A stretch of 64,000 nt of DNA, taken from NCBI RefSeq assembly GCF_003937915.1, contig NZ_RHUM01000001.1, forward strand, positions 248,001 through 312,000. Reading direction: 5' to 3'. This document shows, piece by piece, positions 1 to 8,414 of this stretch. The position numbers were made by a program, and so were the translations under genes. The stretch comes from Erwinia sp. 198. GTDB taxonomy: Bacteria > Pseudomonadota > Gammaproteobacteria > Enterobacterales > Enterobacteriaceae. The notes below the pieces were generated by a model. The model had not been told where the DNA came from, ran no database searches, and saw only the letters and a program-made list of their open reading frames with translations. The first letter of the stretch is position 1; every line of letters begins with the position of its first letter.

Positions 1-717
1 GCTATCTATTTTCTCTGTACCCGCGTGTTTCACAAAGCGCCGCAGGATGCCGCCGTGCTGACGCTGACCGTTGCGCTGCCCAACTATGCCGCGCTGGGGT
101 TGCCAATCCTTGGCAGCGTGCTGGGCTCCACTCCCGAAACCTCGCTGTCTGTCGCCGTCTCAATAGCCTGCGGCTCGGTGCTGATGACGCCGTTTTGCCT
201 GCTGATCCTGGAGCGTGAAAAAGCGAAAACCGAGGGCACGCAGCACTCCAGCGCCGCAATGCTGCCAGTATTGATGTGGCGATCGGTTATTAAGCCTATC
301 GTCTGGTGTCCGCTGCTGGGCGTGGTGCTTTCCGCCTTTGGCTTTCACATGCCGGAGCTGCTGCTCTCTACCATCCGGCCGCTGGGGCTGGCCGCCACCG
401 CGGCGGCGCTTTTCCTGACCGGGCTGATCCTTTCCGCACGTCAGATCAGGATCAATCGGGCGGTGATCGTCGCCAGCGTGACTAAACTGCTCATTCAGCC
501 CTTTATTGCCTGGGGCATTGTGCTGGCGCTGGGGCTGCACGGCTCGCTGGCGATCGCCTCGATCCTGATGATCGCGCTGGCGGCAGGCTTCTTTGGCGTC
601 GTGTTCGGCAATCGCTTCGGCGTAGAGTCGCCGGATGCGGAAGCCACTCTGCTGATCACCTCCGTGCTGAGCATAGTGACGCTGCCGCTGTTTATTTCAT
701 TAACCGCAGGAATGTAG
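1..717 (+). CDS. mdcF: Malonate transporter MdcF, AEC family (5' end outside window)
   Basis: Reading frame 1 is open from the first base, so this is the C-terminal roughly 240 residues of a longer protein (AEC carriers are usually about 310 residues). The visible part is a run of hydrophobic segments (PNYAALGLPILGSVLG near the start, then about six further membrane spans) typical of auxin-efflux-carrier-like permeases of the inner membrane. Two bases separate its stop from mdcG, and mdcH follows, which is the mdcF-mdcG-mdcH order known from Klebsiella malonate decarboxylase operons. Malonate transport is inferred from this context; AEC proteins cannot be assigned a substrate from sequence alone. 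Confidence 0.85.
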   Translation, partial: AIYFLCTRVFHKAPQDAAVLTLTVALPNYAALGLPILGSVLGSTPETSLSVAVSIACGSVLMTPFCLLILEREKAKTEGTQHSSAAMLPVLMWRSVIKPIVWCPLLGVVLSAFGFHMPELLLSTIRPLGLAATAAALFLTGLILSARQIRINRAVIVASVTKLLIQPFIAWGIVLALGLHGSLAIASILMIALAAGFFGVVFGNRFGVESPDAEATLLITSVLSIVTLPLFISLTAGM

Positions 718-719
718 CA

Positions 720-1322
720 ATGGATGTTCGGCCGCACGATCTGCTCTGGCTGAGCGATCGTGAAGCATTGCAGGGCGATTTGCCGGAATGGGTCGCCCAC
801 TGGCAGCCAGCTTTGCCGCTGGTGGTGCGACGCGACAGCGATGCGCAGGGACGTATTCCCATCGGCGTACGCGGCCCGGCCCGCTATCAGCGCGCGGCGG
901 GCTGGGTTGACGCTTCGGCAGTGGTGCGCGTGCTGTCGCCGGAAGCGCTTATCGATCGGCTGCCGCATACCCCTTTTCATACTTTGCCGCCTGTTCAGGC
1001 GGCGCTGCGGCTTGCGCAGGCAGATTGGCCGTGGCCGTGGGGCATCACCGGCAGCCTAGGCTATGCGCTGGCGACCGGCGAAGCCGTAATGCACGCGGGC
1101 AGCGATCTGGATTTACTGATCCGCGTGCCCGAGCCGCCCGCCGCATCGGCGTTGCAGCGCTGGCAAAGCCTTTGTGCCAGCCTGCCCTGCCATGCCGATA
1201 CGCAGCTGGAAACCAGGCTGGGCGGTTTTGCGCTGGCGGAGTGGCTGCGCGACGGCAGAGCGCTGTTGAAAACCAATGGCGGCCCTTTTCTGACCGCCGC
1301 GCCGTGGGAGACGCCGCGATGA
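720..1322 (+). CDS. mdcG: Malonate decarboxylase holo-ACP synthase MdcG (phosphoribosyl-dephospho-CoA transferase)
   Basis: A 200-residue cytosolic nucleotidyltransferase. The family attaches the 2'-(5''-phosphoribosyl)-3'-dephospho-CoA prosthetic group to the small ACP subunit MdcC of malonate decarboxylase. Seen here: the nucleotidyltransferase signature GSLGYALATG (residues 111-120) followed by SDLDLLI (128-134), whose paired aspartates would bind metal. The start at 720 lies two bases after the mdcF stop, and the TGA overlaps the mdcH ATG (ATGA), so the genes are translationally coupled. Length matches the family. The structural mdcA-E genes must lie to the left of the window. Confidence 0.93.
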   Translation: MDVRPHDLLWLSDREALQGDLPEWVAHWQPALPLVVRRDSDAQGRIPIGVRGPARYQRAAGWVDASAVVRVLSPEALIDRLPHTPFHTLPPVQAALRLAQADWPWPWGITGSLGYALATGEAVMHAGSDLDLLIRVPEPPAASALQRWQSLCASLPCHADTQLETRLGGFALAEWLRDGRALLKTNGGPFLTAAPWETPR

Positions 1323-2224
1323 AAATTTTACTGACCTTTCCCGGACAGGGACCGCAGCGGCCCGGCATGCTGCAAAATTTGCCTCAGGGCGAGGCAATCC
1401 TGAAAGAGGCCAGCGAAGCGCTGAATGAAGACGCCTCGGCGCTGGACTCGGCAGACGCGCTGCGGCATACGCGCGCGGTACAGCTGTGCCTGTTAATTGC
1501 GGGCGTGGCGCACGCGCGGGAGCTGGAGCGTCAGGGCCTGGCGTTTGCAATGACCAGCGGTTTATCCATTGGCGCTTATCCGGCGGCGGTAGTCGCGGGC
1601 GCGCTGGCCTTCGACGATGCGTTACGACTGGTGGCGCTGCGTGGGCAGCTGATGGAACAGGCTTATCCGGCGGGCTACGGGCTGACCGCGATTATCGGCC
1701 TCACCCAGAGCGAGCTGGAGCCGCTGCTGGGAGAAGAGAGCTGGCTGGCCAATATCAACGCGGAGCGGCAGCTGGTGATTGCGGGCAGCGAGGCGGCGAT
1801 GCAGGCGACGGCGGCAAGAGCGAAAGCGGCAGGGGCGCAGAAAACGCACCGGCTGGCGGTCAGCGTGCCTTCGCACTGCGCGCTGCTGGCGGAACCGACG
1901 GCAAAGCTGGCGGAGGCGTTTAAGGCGATCACCCTTGTTCGTCCGCGTCGCGCCTGGCTGAGCAGTAGTAGCGGCCGGGTGCTCTGGCAGCCGGCGCAGA
2001 TAGCGGACGACCTCGCGTATAATATGTCGCGCACGGTGCGCTGGCATGAGGCAATGATAGCGGCCAACGAGCGAGACGTCCGGCTGGCGATTGAAGTGCC
2101 GCCCGGCGCGGTGCTGACCGGCCTGACCCGGCAGGCTTTCAGCGAAGGCGAAGCGCTTGCTCTGGAGCAGGGCGGCTACGAGCTGGCGTTAATGCTGGCG
2201 CAGCGTTTGCAGGCCGACGGCTGA
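1319..2224 (+). CDS. mdcH: Malonate decarboxylase acyltransferase MdcH (malonyl-CoA:ACP transacylase)
   Basis: A 301-residue FabD-like acyltransferase that loads malonate onto the MdcC acyl carrier to prime the decarboxylase. The N-terminus shows FPGQGPQRPGM (residues 7-17), typical of malonyl transacylases, and GLSIG with nucleophile Ser83 in the GxSxG elbow. A longer in-frame reading exists upstream from 1025, but the ATG at 1319 overlaps the mdcG stop as ATGA and starts directly at MKILLTFPGQG, so it is chosen. It is the last gene of the operon; no mdcR regulator is visible downstream. Confidence 0.92.
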   Translation: MKILLTFPGQGPQRPGMLQNLPQGEAILKEASEALNEDASALDSADALRHTRAVQLCLLIAGVAHARELERQGLAFAMTSGLSIGAYPAAVVAGALAFDDALRLVALRGQLMEQAYPAGYGLTAIIGLTQSELEPLLGEESWLANINAERQLVIAGSEAAMQATAARAKAAGAQKTHRLAVSVPSHCALLAEPTAKLAEAFKAITLVRPRRAWLSSSSGRVLWQPAQIADDLAYNMSRTVRWHEAMIAANERDVRLAIEVPPGAVLTGLTRQAFSEGEALALEQGGYELALMLAQRLQADG

Positions 2225-2653
2225 ACGATCGGCTCCGGCTGGCCAAAACAGCTATAAAGGCCGGGCGGCGTTATGCATGCGCCTGCGCGTTTATATTCGT
2301 CGCGTAATAATGCTGCCGCGATATTTTTCAGGCTGCGTAGCCACGTAACCAGGTGTTTCGCTGTCGCTGTCTCCTTCAATAAAAATAATTGATGACGATA
2401 AGGGCGTAACAGAGGTTGCTGCTGATAAAGGTGCTTAACAAAGCTGTAACATCATGATTATGCCGGCGCATAGACGAGATTTTATAAATTAATTTTAACT
2501 ATCGATAAAATTATTCGATGCTTTAATGCTTACATTTCAGCTGCTTTAAGCTTTTACCCGGTTAGGTTCTGTTGATTTTTGTGTAGTTAAGCTTAAGTCC
2601 GCATGCGCTACGCAGCGCGATGCGCCTTAACCTTTCGACACAAGGAAGCAGAC
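2225..2653. other. Intergenic region between mdcH and the oxalate decarboxylase
   Basis: About 430 bases with no convincing gene. The right half is AT-rich (around 2440-2600) and probably carries the promoter of the downstream gene. A ribosome-binding site (AAGGAAG) at 2642-2648 sets the next start. No strong terminator with a T-run was found after mdcH. Confidence 0.5.
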
Positions 2654-3880
2654 ATGAATCCTCTTACACGTCGCAGCTTTATGACTTTTGCCGCCGGCAG
2701 CACCGTCGCGTTGGCGGCTGGCTCCGTTCATGCTCACGATCGCACCGTCGCCGCACGGCCCTGGACCGGCCAGACGGGCGGCAGCGATCCCGGCCCGCAC
2801 GATCCGCTGCGGCAGGGAGAAAACCCTGATATCGTCAACCCGCCCGCGACCGACAGCGGCACGCTGCCCAACCTGCGTTTTTCCTATAGCGATTCGCACG
2901 TGCGCAAAGGCAGCGGCGGCTGGACGCGGCAGATAACCGAGCGCGAGCTGGGCGTTTCCAAAAGCATTGCCGGCGTTAATATGCGCCTTAACAGCGGCGG
3001 CATCCGCGAGCTGCACTGGCATAAAGAAGGCGAATGGGCCTATATGCTGTACGGCAAGGCGCGCATCACCGCGCTGGACGTGGATGGTCACTGGTTTGTG
3101 GACGACGTCGGCGTGGGCGATCTCTGGTATTTCCCCTCCGGCGTGCCGCACTCAATCCAGGGGCTTGGCCCGGACGGCTGCGAGTTCCTGCTGGCGTTTG
3201 ATAACGGCGGCTTTGATGAAGACAGCACTTTTCTGCTCAGCGACTGGTTTAAGCACGTGCCGCCGGAAATACTGGCGAAAAACTTCGGCGTGCCGGTGGA
3301 AAACTTCAGCAAGCTCCCTTCGCCAGCCGATGAGTATATCTTCGCCGCCACGCCGCCGGGCGATCTGCAAAAGGACGCTATCGCGGGTGCGAGCCGTTCC
3401 ACCACCGCTTTCAGTCACCGGATGCTGGCGCAGCAGCCCATCACGCTAAAGGGCGGCACGGTGCGGATTACCGATTCTTCCCTCTTTAAGGTGTCAAAAA
3501 CCATCGCGGCGGCGCTGGTAGAGCTGCAGCCGGGCGCGATGCGCGAGCTACACTGGCACCCCAACACCGACGAGTGGCAATACTATCTGGAAGGCGAGGG
3601 GCGGATGGGCGTGTTTGCCTCTTCGGGCCAGGCGCGCACCTACGATTTTCGCGCGGGCGATGTTGGCTACGTGCCTTTTGCGATGGGCCACTACGTGGAA
3701 AACACCGGTGACAGGCCGCTGCGTTTTCTGGAGCTATTTAAAAGCAGCTACTATGCGGATATCTCGCTGAATCAGTGGCTGGCCTCGACGCCGCCGCAGC
3801 TGGTGCGCCAGCATCTGCATCTCGACGACGCTTTTATGCAGGCGCTGGATAAAACCAAAAAGCCGGTGGTGGGCGGCTAG
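2654..3880 (+). CDS. Oxalate decarboxylase, bicupin, Tat-exported
   Basis: A 408-residue bicupin that converts oxalate to formate and CO2 with manganese. Each cupin carries the metal set: His121, His123, Glu127, His166 in the first (HWHKEGE) and His300, His302, Glu307, His346 in the second (HWHPNTDE). The lid over the N-terminal site reads FDEDST, keeping the glutamate (Glu189) that corresponds to the residue needed for decarboxylase rather than oxidase activity in Bacillus OxdC. The N-terminus NPLTRRSFMTFAAG is a twin-arginine signal ending near AHA, so export to the periplasm in folded, metal-loaded form is expected. The ATG at 2654 is preferred to the upstream in-frame start at 2603 because of the Tat signal and RBS. 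Confidence 0.93.
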   Translation: MNPLTRRSFMTFAAGSTVALAAGSVHAHDRTVAARPWTGQTGGSDPGPHDPLRQGENPDIVNPPATDSGTLPNLRFSYSDSHVRKGSGGWTRQITERELGVSKSIAGVNMRLNSGGIRELHWHKEGEWAYMLYGKARITALDVDGHWFVDDVGVGDLWYFPSGVPHSIQGLGPDGCEFLLAFDNGGFDEDSTFLLSDWFKHVPPEILAKNFGVPVENFSKLPSPADEYIFAATPPGDLQKDAIAGASRSTTAFSHRMLAQQPITLKGGTVRITDSSLFKVSKTIAAALVELQPGAMRELHWHPNTDEWQYYLEGEGRMGVFASSGQARTYDFRAGDVGYVPFAMGHYVENTGDRPLRFLELFKSSYYADISLNQWLASTPPQLVRQHLHLDDAFMQALDKTKKPVVGG

Positions 3881-4016
3881 AGAACCGGACAGGCCGCAGG
3901 GAGGCGGCCCGGCCCGCCGCCAATTCGTTTCAAAATATAAGTTGTCACTTTCCTGTCATCAACCTCTTCCAGCATGAATACCGATAAAGCTAACCGACGT
4001 AAATTAAGGAACTTTT

Positions 4017-5288
4017 ATGCGCTTTCGTTATTCTCTGCTGGCCAGCGCGCTGCTGCTGGCGCAGGTTGCTCAGGCAAAAACCGCGCCCGTTGACTTCGAT
4101 CGCATCCAGAGGATTGTTGCAACCACCACGCCTGCCAGCAGCGATGCCCGTTTCGTGGCCTTTGACGCTCAGATCCAGCAAGACCTGATCGGCGCGTTGC
4201 AGGGCGATGCCGCTAAGCTGACGCGTACGCAGCTGGAGAAAACCGCACAGAGCGATAGGCTGGCGGATCGCGGCTGGCTGAAGGCGAGCGGCTACGACTT
4301 TGCTAAAAAAGCCAACCAGCAGGCCGGCATTGCGCTGCTAAACGCTTTCGCCACGCTGCCAAAAAGCCAGCTGGACGCCAGCCTGCAGCGCGTGGCGCAG
4401 GTTAACCTCGAGGCAACCGACGGCCAGCGTCGCCAGGCGATTATCGATGCGGAAGGGCAAAACCATCTGTTTTTTCTGGCCGACGCGCTGGGGCCAAAGC
4501 TGGGTCAGGCCTTTCTGAACGCCTATACCAAAGGCGAGATGGGCCGTGCGGCAGCGCTGATCAAGGCCAGCGAGGTCAGCACCGGCGCGGCCAAAGCGCA
4601 CTTTAACTATCCGCGTCCTTTTCTGATGCCGGGCAATACTATCCATGCGGTGCCTGATACGGTGATAGTAAAAGATAATCAACCCTATCAGGCGAGCGAA
4701 GGATCTTTCCCCAGCGGCCACACCAATACGGCCTGGACCGATGCGCTGCTGCTGGGCGAAATGGTGCCGGAACGCTTTGTGCCGCTGATGGATCGCGCCG
4801 CGCGCTACGGCTATTCGCGCATGGTGCTGGGCGTGCACTATCCGATCGATCTGATTGGCTCCCGTATGGTGGCGCAACGTAACGTGGCGCACTATCTCAA
4901 CGATGCAAAGTATCGCCCGCTGTTTGCTGAAGCGAAGCAGCAGCTGCGCGACGCGCTGGAGAAAGAGTGCGGCACCTCGCTTGCCGAGTGCGCCAGACCA
5001 TCCGGGGCAGCCGATCCTTACGCCGCGCCGCAGATGCAGGAGTTTGCGCGTTTTGCCATGACCTGGGGCCTGCCGCAGGAGAAAGTGAAGCAGCAAGCGG
5101 TTGTGGTGCCGGAAGGCGCTGAGGTACTGCTGGAAGCGGCGCTGCCGCAGCTGAGCGCCCGGCAGCGTCGGCAAAGGATGGTGGCGACCGCTATCGCCGC
5201 AGGCTATCCGCTTTCCGGCAGCACGCCGGAGCAGAACTTCTGGCAGCGGCTGGATCTGTCAGCCGCAGCTGATATGCACAAAGGATAA
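4017..5288 (+). CDS. Class A-like acid phosphatase, PAP2 superfamily, periplasmic
   Basis: A 423-residue secreted phosphatase with a signal peptide cleaved around residue 20 (LLLAQVAQA). All three PAP2 motifs are visible: Lys193 to Arg200-Pro201, FPSGHT at 231-236, and SRMVLGVHYPID (Ser267, Arg268, His274, Asp278). These form the vanadate-type phosphate site with the phosphorylated histidine. It probably releases phosphate from phosphomonoesters in the periplasm. It is clearly longer than PhoC/PhoN (about 250 residues), with an extra C-terminal region of about 130 residues of unknown role. RBS TAAGGA lies at 4005-4010. Confidence 0.88.
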   Translation: MRFRYSLLASALLLAQVAQAKTAPVDFDRIQRIVATTTPASSDARFVAFDAQIQQDLIGALQGDAAKLTRTQLEKTAQSDRLADRGWLKASGYDFAKKANQQAGIALLNAFATLPKSQLDASLQRVAQVNLEATDGQRRQAIIDAEGQNHLFFLADALGPKLGQAFLNAYTKGEMGRAAALIKASEVSTGAAKAHFNYPRPFLMPGNTIHAVPDTVIVKDNQPYQASEGSFPSGHTNTAWTDALLLGEMVPERFVPLMDRAARYGYSRMVLGVHYPIDLIGSRMVAQRNVAHYLNDAKYRPLFAEAKQQLRDALEKECGTSLAECARPSGAADPYAAPQMQEFARFAMTWGLPQEKVKQQAVVVPEGAEVLLEAALPQLSARQRRQRMVATAIAAGYPLSGSTPEQNFWQRLDLSAAADMHKG

Positions 5289-5309
5289 AAAAGGGGCGAT
5301 CGCCGCCCC
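5287..5309 (-). terminator. Rho-independent terminator of the downstream lipoprotein gene
   Basis: On the minus strand a GGGGCG/CGCCCC stem (5293-5298 with 5304-5309) is followed by TTTTTT. It sits just past the stop of the lipoprotein gene at 5333. The plus strand has no T-run after the stem. Confidence 0.8.
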
Positions 5310-5332
5310 GGATCTCCTGTGATGCGGCGCTG

Positions 5333-5854
5333 TTATTGCTTACTGGCTTCAGCCGAAGCTGGTTCCTCGCTTTTAACGCCGATTTTGGGCAGCGCGCCGA
5401 AATCGAGCGTTTTCCCTTTTAACGTTTTCGCCAACGCTTCGCTGATATCCGCTTCTGGCGCAAAGGCCAGGGCGGCCTGAGTCGGCAGGATCGCCAGCAG
5501 CTGGTGCTGCTGGCGATATTCTCCGGCCGCCTCCGCTATCGCTTTCATGACGACACCGTTAGCCCGACGCTGCTCATGCTGCCACTCCAGATCCAGCAGC
5601 TGCCGATCGGCCAGCAGCGCGCTGCGCCGCTTCTCCTCCGGCAGCCTGGCGCCGTTTTCCTGCGCCATTTCCAGGCCCTGCTGGAGCTTTTTATCGACCG
5701 CCTGCAGCCGCGTTTTCAGCTGCTCCGCCAGCCCGGAGTCCTGCATAACTTTTTCCGGGTTGATAAATTTCACCGGCTGCGTCTCCGAACGATCGCAGCC
5801 CGCCAGCAGTAGGGTTATCGCCAGCCCTACGACCGGCCTCATTTTTGGCTTCAT
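5333..5854 (-). CDS. OmpH/Skp-like helical lipoprotein, function unknown
   Basis: A 173-residue predicted lipoprotein. The signal sequence ends in the lipobox LLAGC with Cys20 as lipidation site, followed by DRSE; Asp at +2 suggests retention in the inner membrane. The body is charged and helical with coiled-coil character, reminiscent of Skp/OmpH chaperones, and the tail is Lys/Glu/Ala-rich. The start at 5854 has a strong RBS (AAGGAGAA). It stands alone with its own terminator. The Skp resemblance is a judgement from composition and pattern, not a proven homology. Confidence 0.75.
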   Translation of the reverse strand: MKPKMRPVVGLAITLLLAGCDRSETQPVKFINPEKVMQDSGLAEQLKTRLQAVDKKLQQGLEMAQENGARLPEEKRRSALLADRQLLDLEWQHEQRRANGVVMKAIAEAAGEYRQQHQLLAILPTQAALAFAPEADISEALAKTLKGKTLDFGALPKIGVKSEEPASAEASKQ

Positions 5855-5959
5855 GTTTTCTCCTTTTCGCCGATTCCGGCATTTCCCTGGACAGGTTCCT
5901 TCGGGCGCAGCGACTATAAACGATGCTGCATTCAGCAGCCGCTCTTTCCATCTTGTCCG

Positions 5960-6196
5960 TTGATTAAAATCAACTTTATTGCCTTTATGTCGTCGGCCTC
6001 AGTGCGGCACTGTCGGTCAGGCGCCGGGGGCGATAGTACCGGAAGCACCGGATTGACAACGGCGGCGATCGGGTTCTCCATAAGGAAGAAATGATCTCGC
6101 CAAAGGGGGACTGGCCCAAATACTGAACCTGAACCTGAACCTGAGAGTACCACCGGCGCAGCGGATGGCGATGGTCGTCCGTGGACGAAAGTTTAA
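5960..6196 (+). pseudogene. Possible eroded small lipoprotein gene
   Basis: One frame reads LIKINFIAFMSSAS, then a Gly/Ser/Thr-rich stretch (GAGGDSTGSTGLTTAA), a single in-frame TGA at 6092-6094, and then an acidic proline-rich tail (PNTEPEPEPESTTGAADGDG) ending at TAA 6194-6196. A plausible terminator follows at 6229. This layout resembles a small secreted or lipoprotein gene that lost its lipobox and gained a stop. No family is recognised and the call is weak; the alternative is plain intergenic DNA with a short CTGAAC repeat. Confidence 0.3.
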
Positions 6197-6228
6197 CGAA
6201 GCGTTATCCGTAAAGTCCTGAACGCCAG

Positions 6229-6259
6229 GCCGGTCATTTTCAAATGGACGGCTTTTTTT
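6229..6259 (+). terminator. Candidate Rho-independent terminator
   Basis: An imperfect stem (GCCG..TC..ATTT pairing with AAATGGACGGC, 6229-6252) is followed by seven T residues at 6253-6259. There is no intact plus-strand gene before it, which supports the idea that the preceding stretch is an eroded gene. Confidence 0.55.
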
Positions 6260-6339
6260 ATGCCGTGCGCAGCAACGGATAAAAGCGTGCTGTATTCCAT
6301 GCTAGAGTTAAAATTTCCCCCGTTCAGAGGATCCCTTTT

Positions 6340-6774
6340 ATGTCGCACTCGTCCTATGCCAGCCGCATTATTACCGCCACGCCAGAACAAATCTGGCCGC
6401 TGATTGCCGATTTTAACGGCCTGCCGAAAATCCATCCGGCGATCTCCTCCAGCGAGCTGGAAGAGGGCGCTACCGAAAGCAAGGTTGGCGTGGCCAGAAA
6501 GCTGACGCTGCCCGATGGCATAGTGCGTGAGCGCCTGGTAAAGCTGGATAAAGCCAATTGGGAGCTGCACTACGCGATTCTGGACGGCATCATGCCGGTC
6601 ACGGATTACGTCGCGGTGGTGAAGCTGACGCCAAAAAACGACGGCACCACGCTGGCGGAATGGTGGGCGGATTTCAAGGTTAAGGCGGGCCATGACGAAC
6701 AGGAAGTGGCGCAGAGCATCAGCGAAGGCGTCTTCGCGACCTGTCTGCAAAACATCGCGCAACAGGCTGGCTGA
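6340..6774 (+). CDS. SRPBCC (START-like) family protein
   Basis: A 144-residue protein of the polyketide cyclase/START-like fold. It begins with the usual strand-helix pattern (ASRIITATPEQIWPLIADFNGLPKIHPAI) and continues with an antiparallel sheet and a long C-terminal helix. These small proteins bind hydrophobic ligands, but the ligand cannot be read from sequence. RBS AGAGG precedes the ATG at 6340. The GNAT gene starts 14 bases after its stop, so the two probably form a bicistronic unit. Confidence 0.8.
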   Translation: MSHSSYASRIITATPEQIWPLIADFNGLPKIHPAISSSELEEGATESKVGVARKLTLPDGIVRERLVKLDKANWELHYAILDGIMPVTDYVAVVKLTPKNDGTTLAEWWADFKVKAGHDEQEVAQSISEGVFATCLQNIAQQAG

Positions 6775-6788
6775 TAAGGATCTTCGGC

Positions 6789-7280
6789 ATGACGACGCGA
6801 TTTATCGTGCAGCGCTACCATCCTCGCTACCAGACGGGGGTAAAAGATCTGATCCTGCCGATCCAGAATCAGGAGTTCGGTATTGCGATTTCGGCAGAGC
6901 AGCAGCCGGATCTCAGCGATATCCCGACCTTTTATCAACAGGGCGCGGGCGATTTCTGGCTGGCGACGGCCGACGATCGGGTTGTTGGCTGCATCGGTCT
7001 GAAGGATATCGGCGAGCAGCAGGCCGCGCTGCGGAAAATGTTCGTGGCGGAAGGCTGGCGAGGCAGGGAGCACGGCGTGGCCAATAGCCTGCTGCAAACG
7101 CTGCTCGCGCACGCTCGCGAGCGGCAGCTCCGTGACGTCTGGCTGGGCACCACCGCGAAATTTCTGGCGGCGCATCGTTTTTACGAGAAGCACGGCTTTA
7201 GCGAAGTGGCGCAAGCCGCGCTGCCGGCCGCTTTTCCCGTGATGAAGGTGGACACAAAGTTCTACCAGCTGGCGCTGTAG
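6789..7280 (+). CDS. GNAT family N-acetyltransferase
   Basis: A 163-residue cytosolic acetyltransferase. The acetyl-CoA pyrophosphate loop appears as WRGREHGVANSLL (about residues 88-100), preceded by the beta strand LRKMFVAE and followed by the C-terminal motif AAHRFYEKHGF. Its substrate (amine, amino acid or peptide) is not deducible. RBS AAGGA lies 7 bases before ATG 6789. It is coupled to the SRPBCC gene upstream and convergent with ftnA. Confidence 0.85.
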   Translation: MTTRFIVQRYHPRYQTGVKDLILPIQNQEFGIAISAEQQPDLSDIPTFYQQGAGDFWLATADDRVVGCIGLKDIGEQQAALRKMFVAEGWRGREHGVANSLLQTLLAHARERQLRDVWLGTTAKFLAAHRFYEKHGFSEVAQAALPAAFPVMKVDTKFYQLAL

Positions 7281-7360
7281 CAGAAAAGCAGTCGGCTTTT
7301 GCCGCCGGTCACCGGCTTGACTGCGCCCTGGTGACCGGGCACGAGGGTGTCAACAGCCTC

Positions 7361-7383
7361 AGGGGCGATCGCTTCGCCCCTTT
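7361..7383. terminator. Hairpin between convergent GNAT and ftnA genes
   Basis: A perfect 8-bp stem (AGGGGCGA with TCGCCCCT, 7361-7368 and 7374-7381) is followed by only a few T residues on the plus strand. Position between convergent genes favours a bidirectional terminator, but the T-run is short. Confidence 0.5.
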
Positions 7384-7386
7384 CAC

Positions 7387-7893
7387 TCAGGCCTGCTCGC
7401 CCGAGGTGCTCATCTGCATCAGATCTTTATCAACAAAGAACAGTCCCTTACCGCTGGTGCCGACCAGCGTCAGTTTATCCAGCACGGATTTAAACAGCTT
7501 CTCTTCTTCGTGCTGTTCGGCCACGTACCACTGCAGGAAGTTAAAGGTAGAGTAGTCCTGCGACGTCATCGCGGCATGCGCCAGCTCGTTGATTTTCGCG
7601 GTAATCAGCTGCTCGTGCTCGTAGGCCTGTTCCAGCACGTTATTCAGCGAGTCAAAAGTCACCGGCGGCGCGGCGATGCTGCCCAGCACCGGCATGGCGC
7701 CGGTATCGCTCAGGTAGTTGAACAGGCGCTGCATATGCTGCATCTCTTCGCGGGAGTGCTCGCGCAGAAAGGCAGCGGCCCCCTCAAACCCTTTGTCGGC
7801 GCACCAGGCGCTCATTTGCAAATAGAGGTTGGCGGAAAAGAATTCCAGGTTTAACTGATCGTTCAGGCGAGCGGTCATTTCGGCAGTCAGCAT
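7387..7893 (-). CDS. ftnA: Non-haem ferritin FtnA
   Basis: A 168-residue ferritin that stores iron as a 24-subunit cytosolic cage. The N-terminus [19 protein letters not shown] and the ferroxidase residues (Glu17 in NLEFF, EEMQH with Glu50 and His53, Glu94 in YEHEQ, and EEEK near 129) match enterobacterial FtnA rather than Dps or bacterioferritin. Length fits (E. coli FtnA is 165). Two Fur-like boxes lie upstream, in line with the known Fur-dependent induction of ftnA in E. coli. Confidence 0.93.
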   Translation of the reverse strand: MLTAEMTARLNDQLNLEFFSANLYLQMSAWCADKGFEGAAAFLREHSREEMQHMQRLFNYLSDTGAMPVLGSIAAPPVTFDSLNNVLEQAYEHEQLITAKINELAHAAMTSQDYSTFNFLQWYVAEQHEEEKLFKSVLDKLTLVGTSGKGLFFVDKDLMQMSTSGEQA

Positions 7894-8011
7894 AGCGGCT
7901 CCAGATATTAACAGGCAAAATAATTATTCGCCGCATTATGCACGGGAAGCAGAGAAATAAAAACCGCAGAAAAATATATTTTAAATTTATCTGGCACAAA
8001 AAATAAGGAGT

Positions 8012-8070
8012 GATAATTATTATCATCCTTTCTTATGGCGGGGCCTGCTGTAATGGTTTTGATAATTATT
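8012..8070. promoter_or_regulatory. Two Fur-box-like sites upstream of ftnA
   Basis: GATAATTATTATCAT at 8012-8026 closely resembles the Fur consensus (GATAATGATAATCATTATC), and a weaker GATAATTATT lies at 8061-8070. E. coli ftnA carries several upstream Fur sites where Fur counteracts H-NS; a similar arrangement is inferred here. Confidence 0.55.
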
Positions 8071-8414
8071 CTTGTTAGCTATTCGCTTTAAAAGCGGCGT
8101 CCTTTTAAGTGTATATATAAGCTGTGTGAATTACTTGTTTAATTAATGATTTGAAAGGGTTTTTTGTTAGTCGAGTTCGTTTTTTTGCCAGGGTTAATAT
8201 TTAAAAATACGCTTTTTAGCTGTATAACAGAGAAACAATAAACGCCGCTATTTGCAAAATATAATAGCGGCGGTTGCGCGCGTTACCGCTGCTGTCTGGC
8301 GCTCTGCTACCGTGGCTGAACATCATCAACGGCCGATAACGACGCGAAGCAGGTAAATGATGGGACGGGCGGCCTGGCCGCGGACAACGATTTAACTTAT
8401 AAAAGGGATGCAGA

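Noticed and set aside
1025-1318. N-terminal extension of the mdcH reading frame over mdcG
   Set aside because: It lies wholly inside mdcG, and the ATG at 1319 overlaps the mdcG stop and begins with the family's own N-terminus.
5932-6153. 73-codon minus-strand frame starting MVLSGSGSGSVFG
   Set aside because: The Gly/Ser start is the complement of a CTGAAC-type repeat; there is no RBS or recognisable domain.
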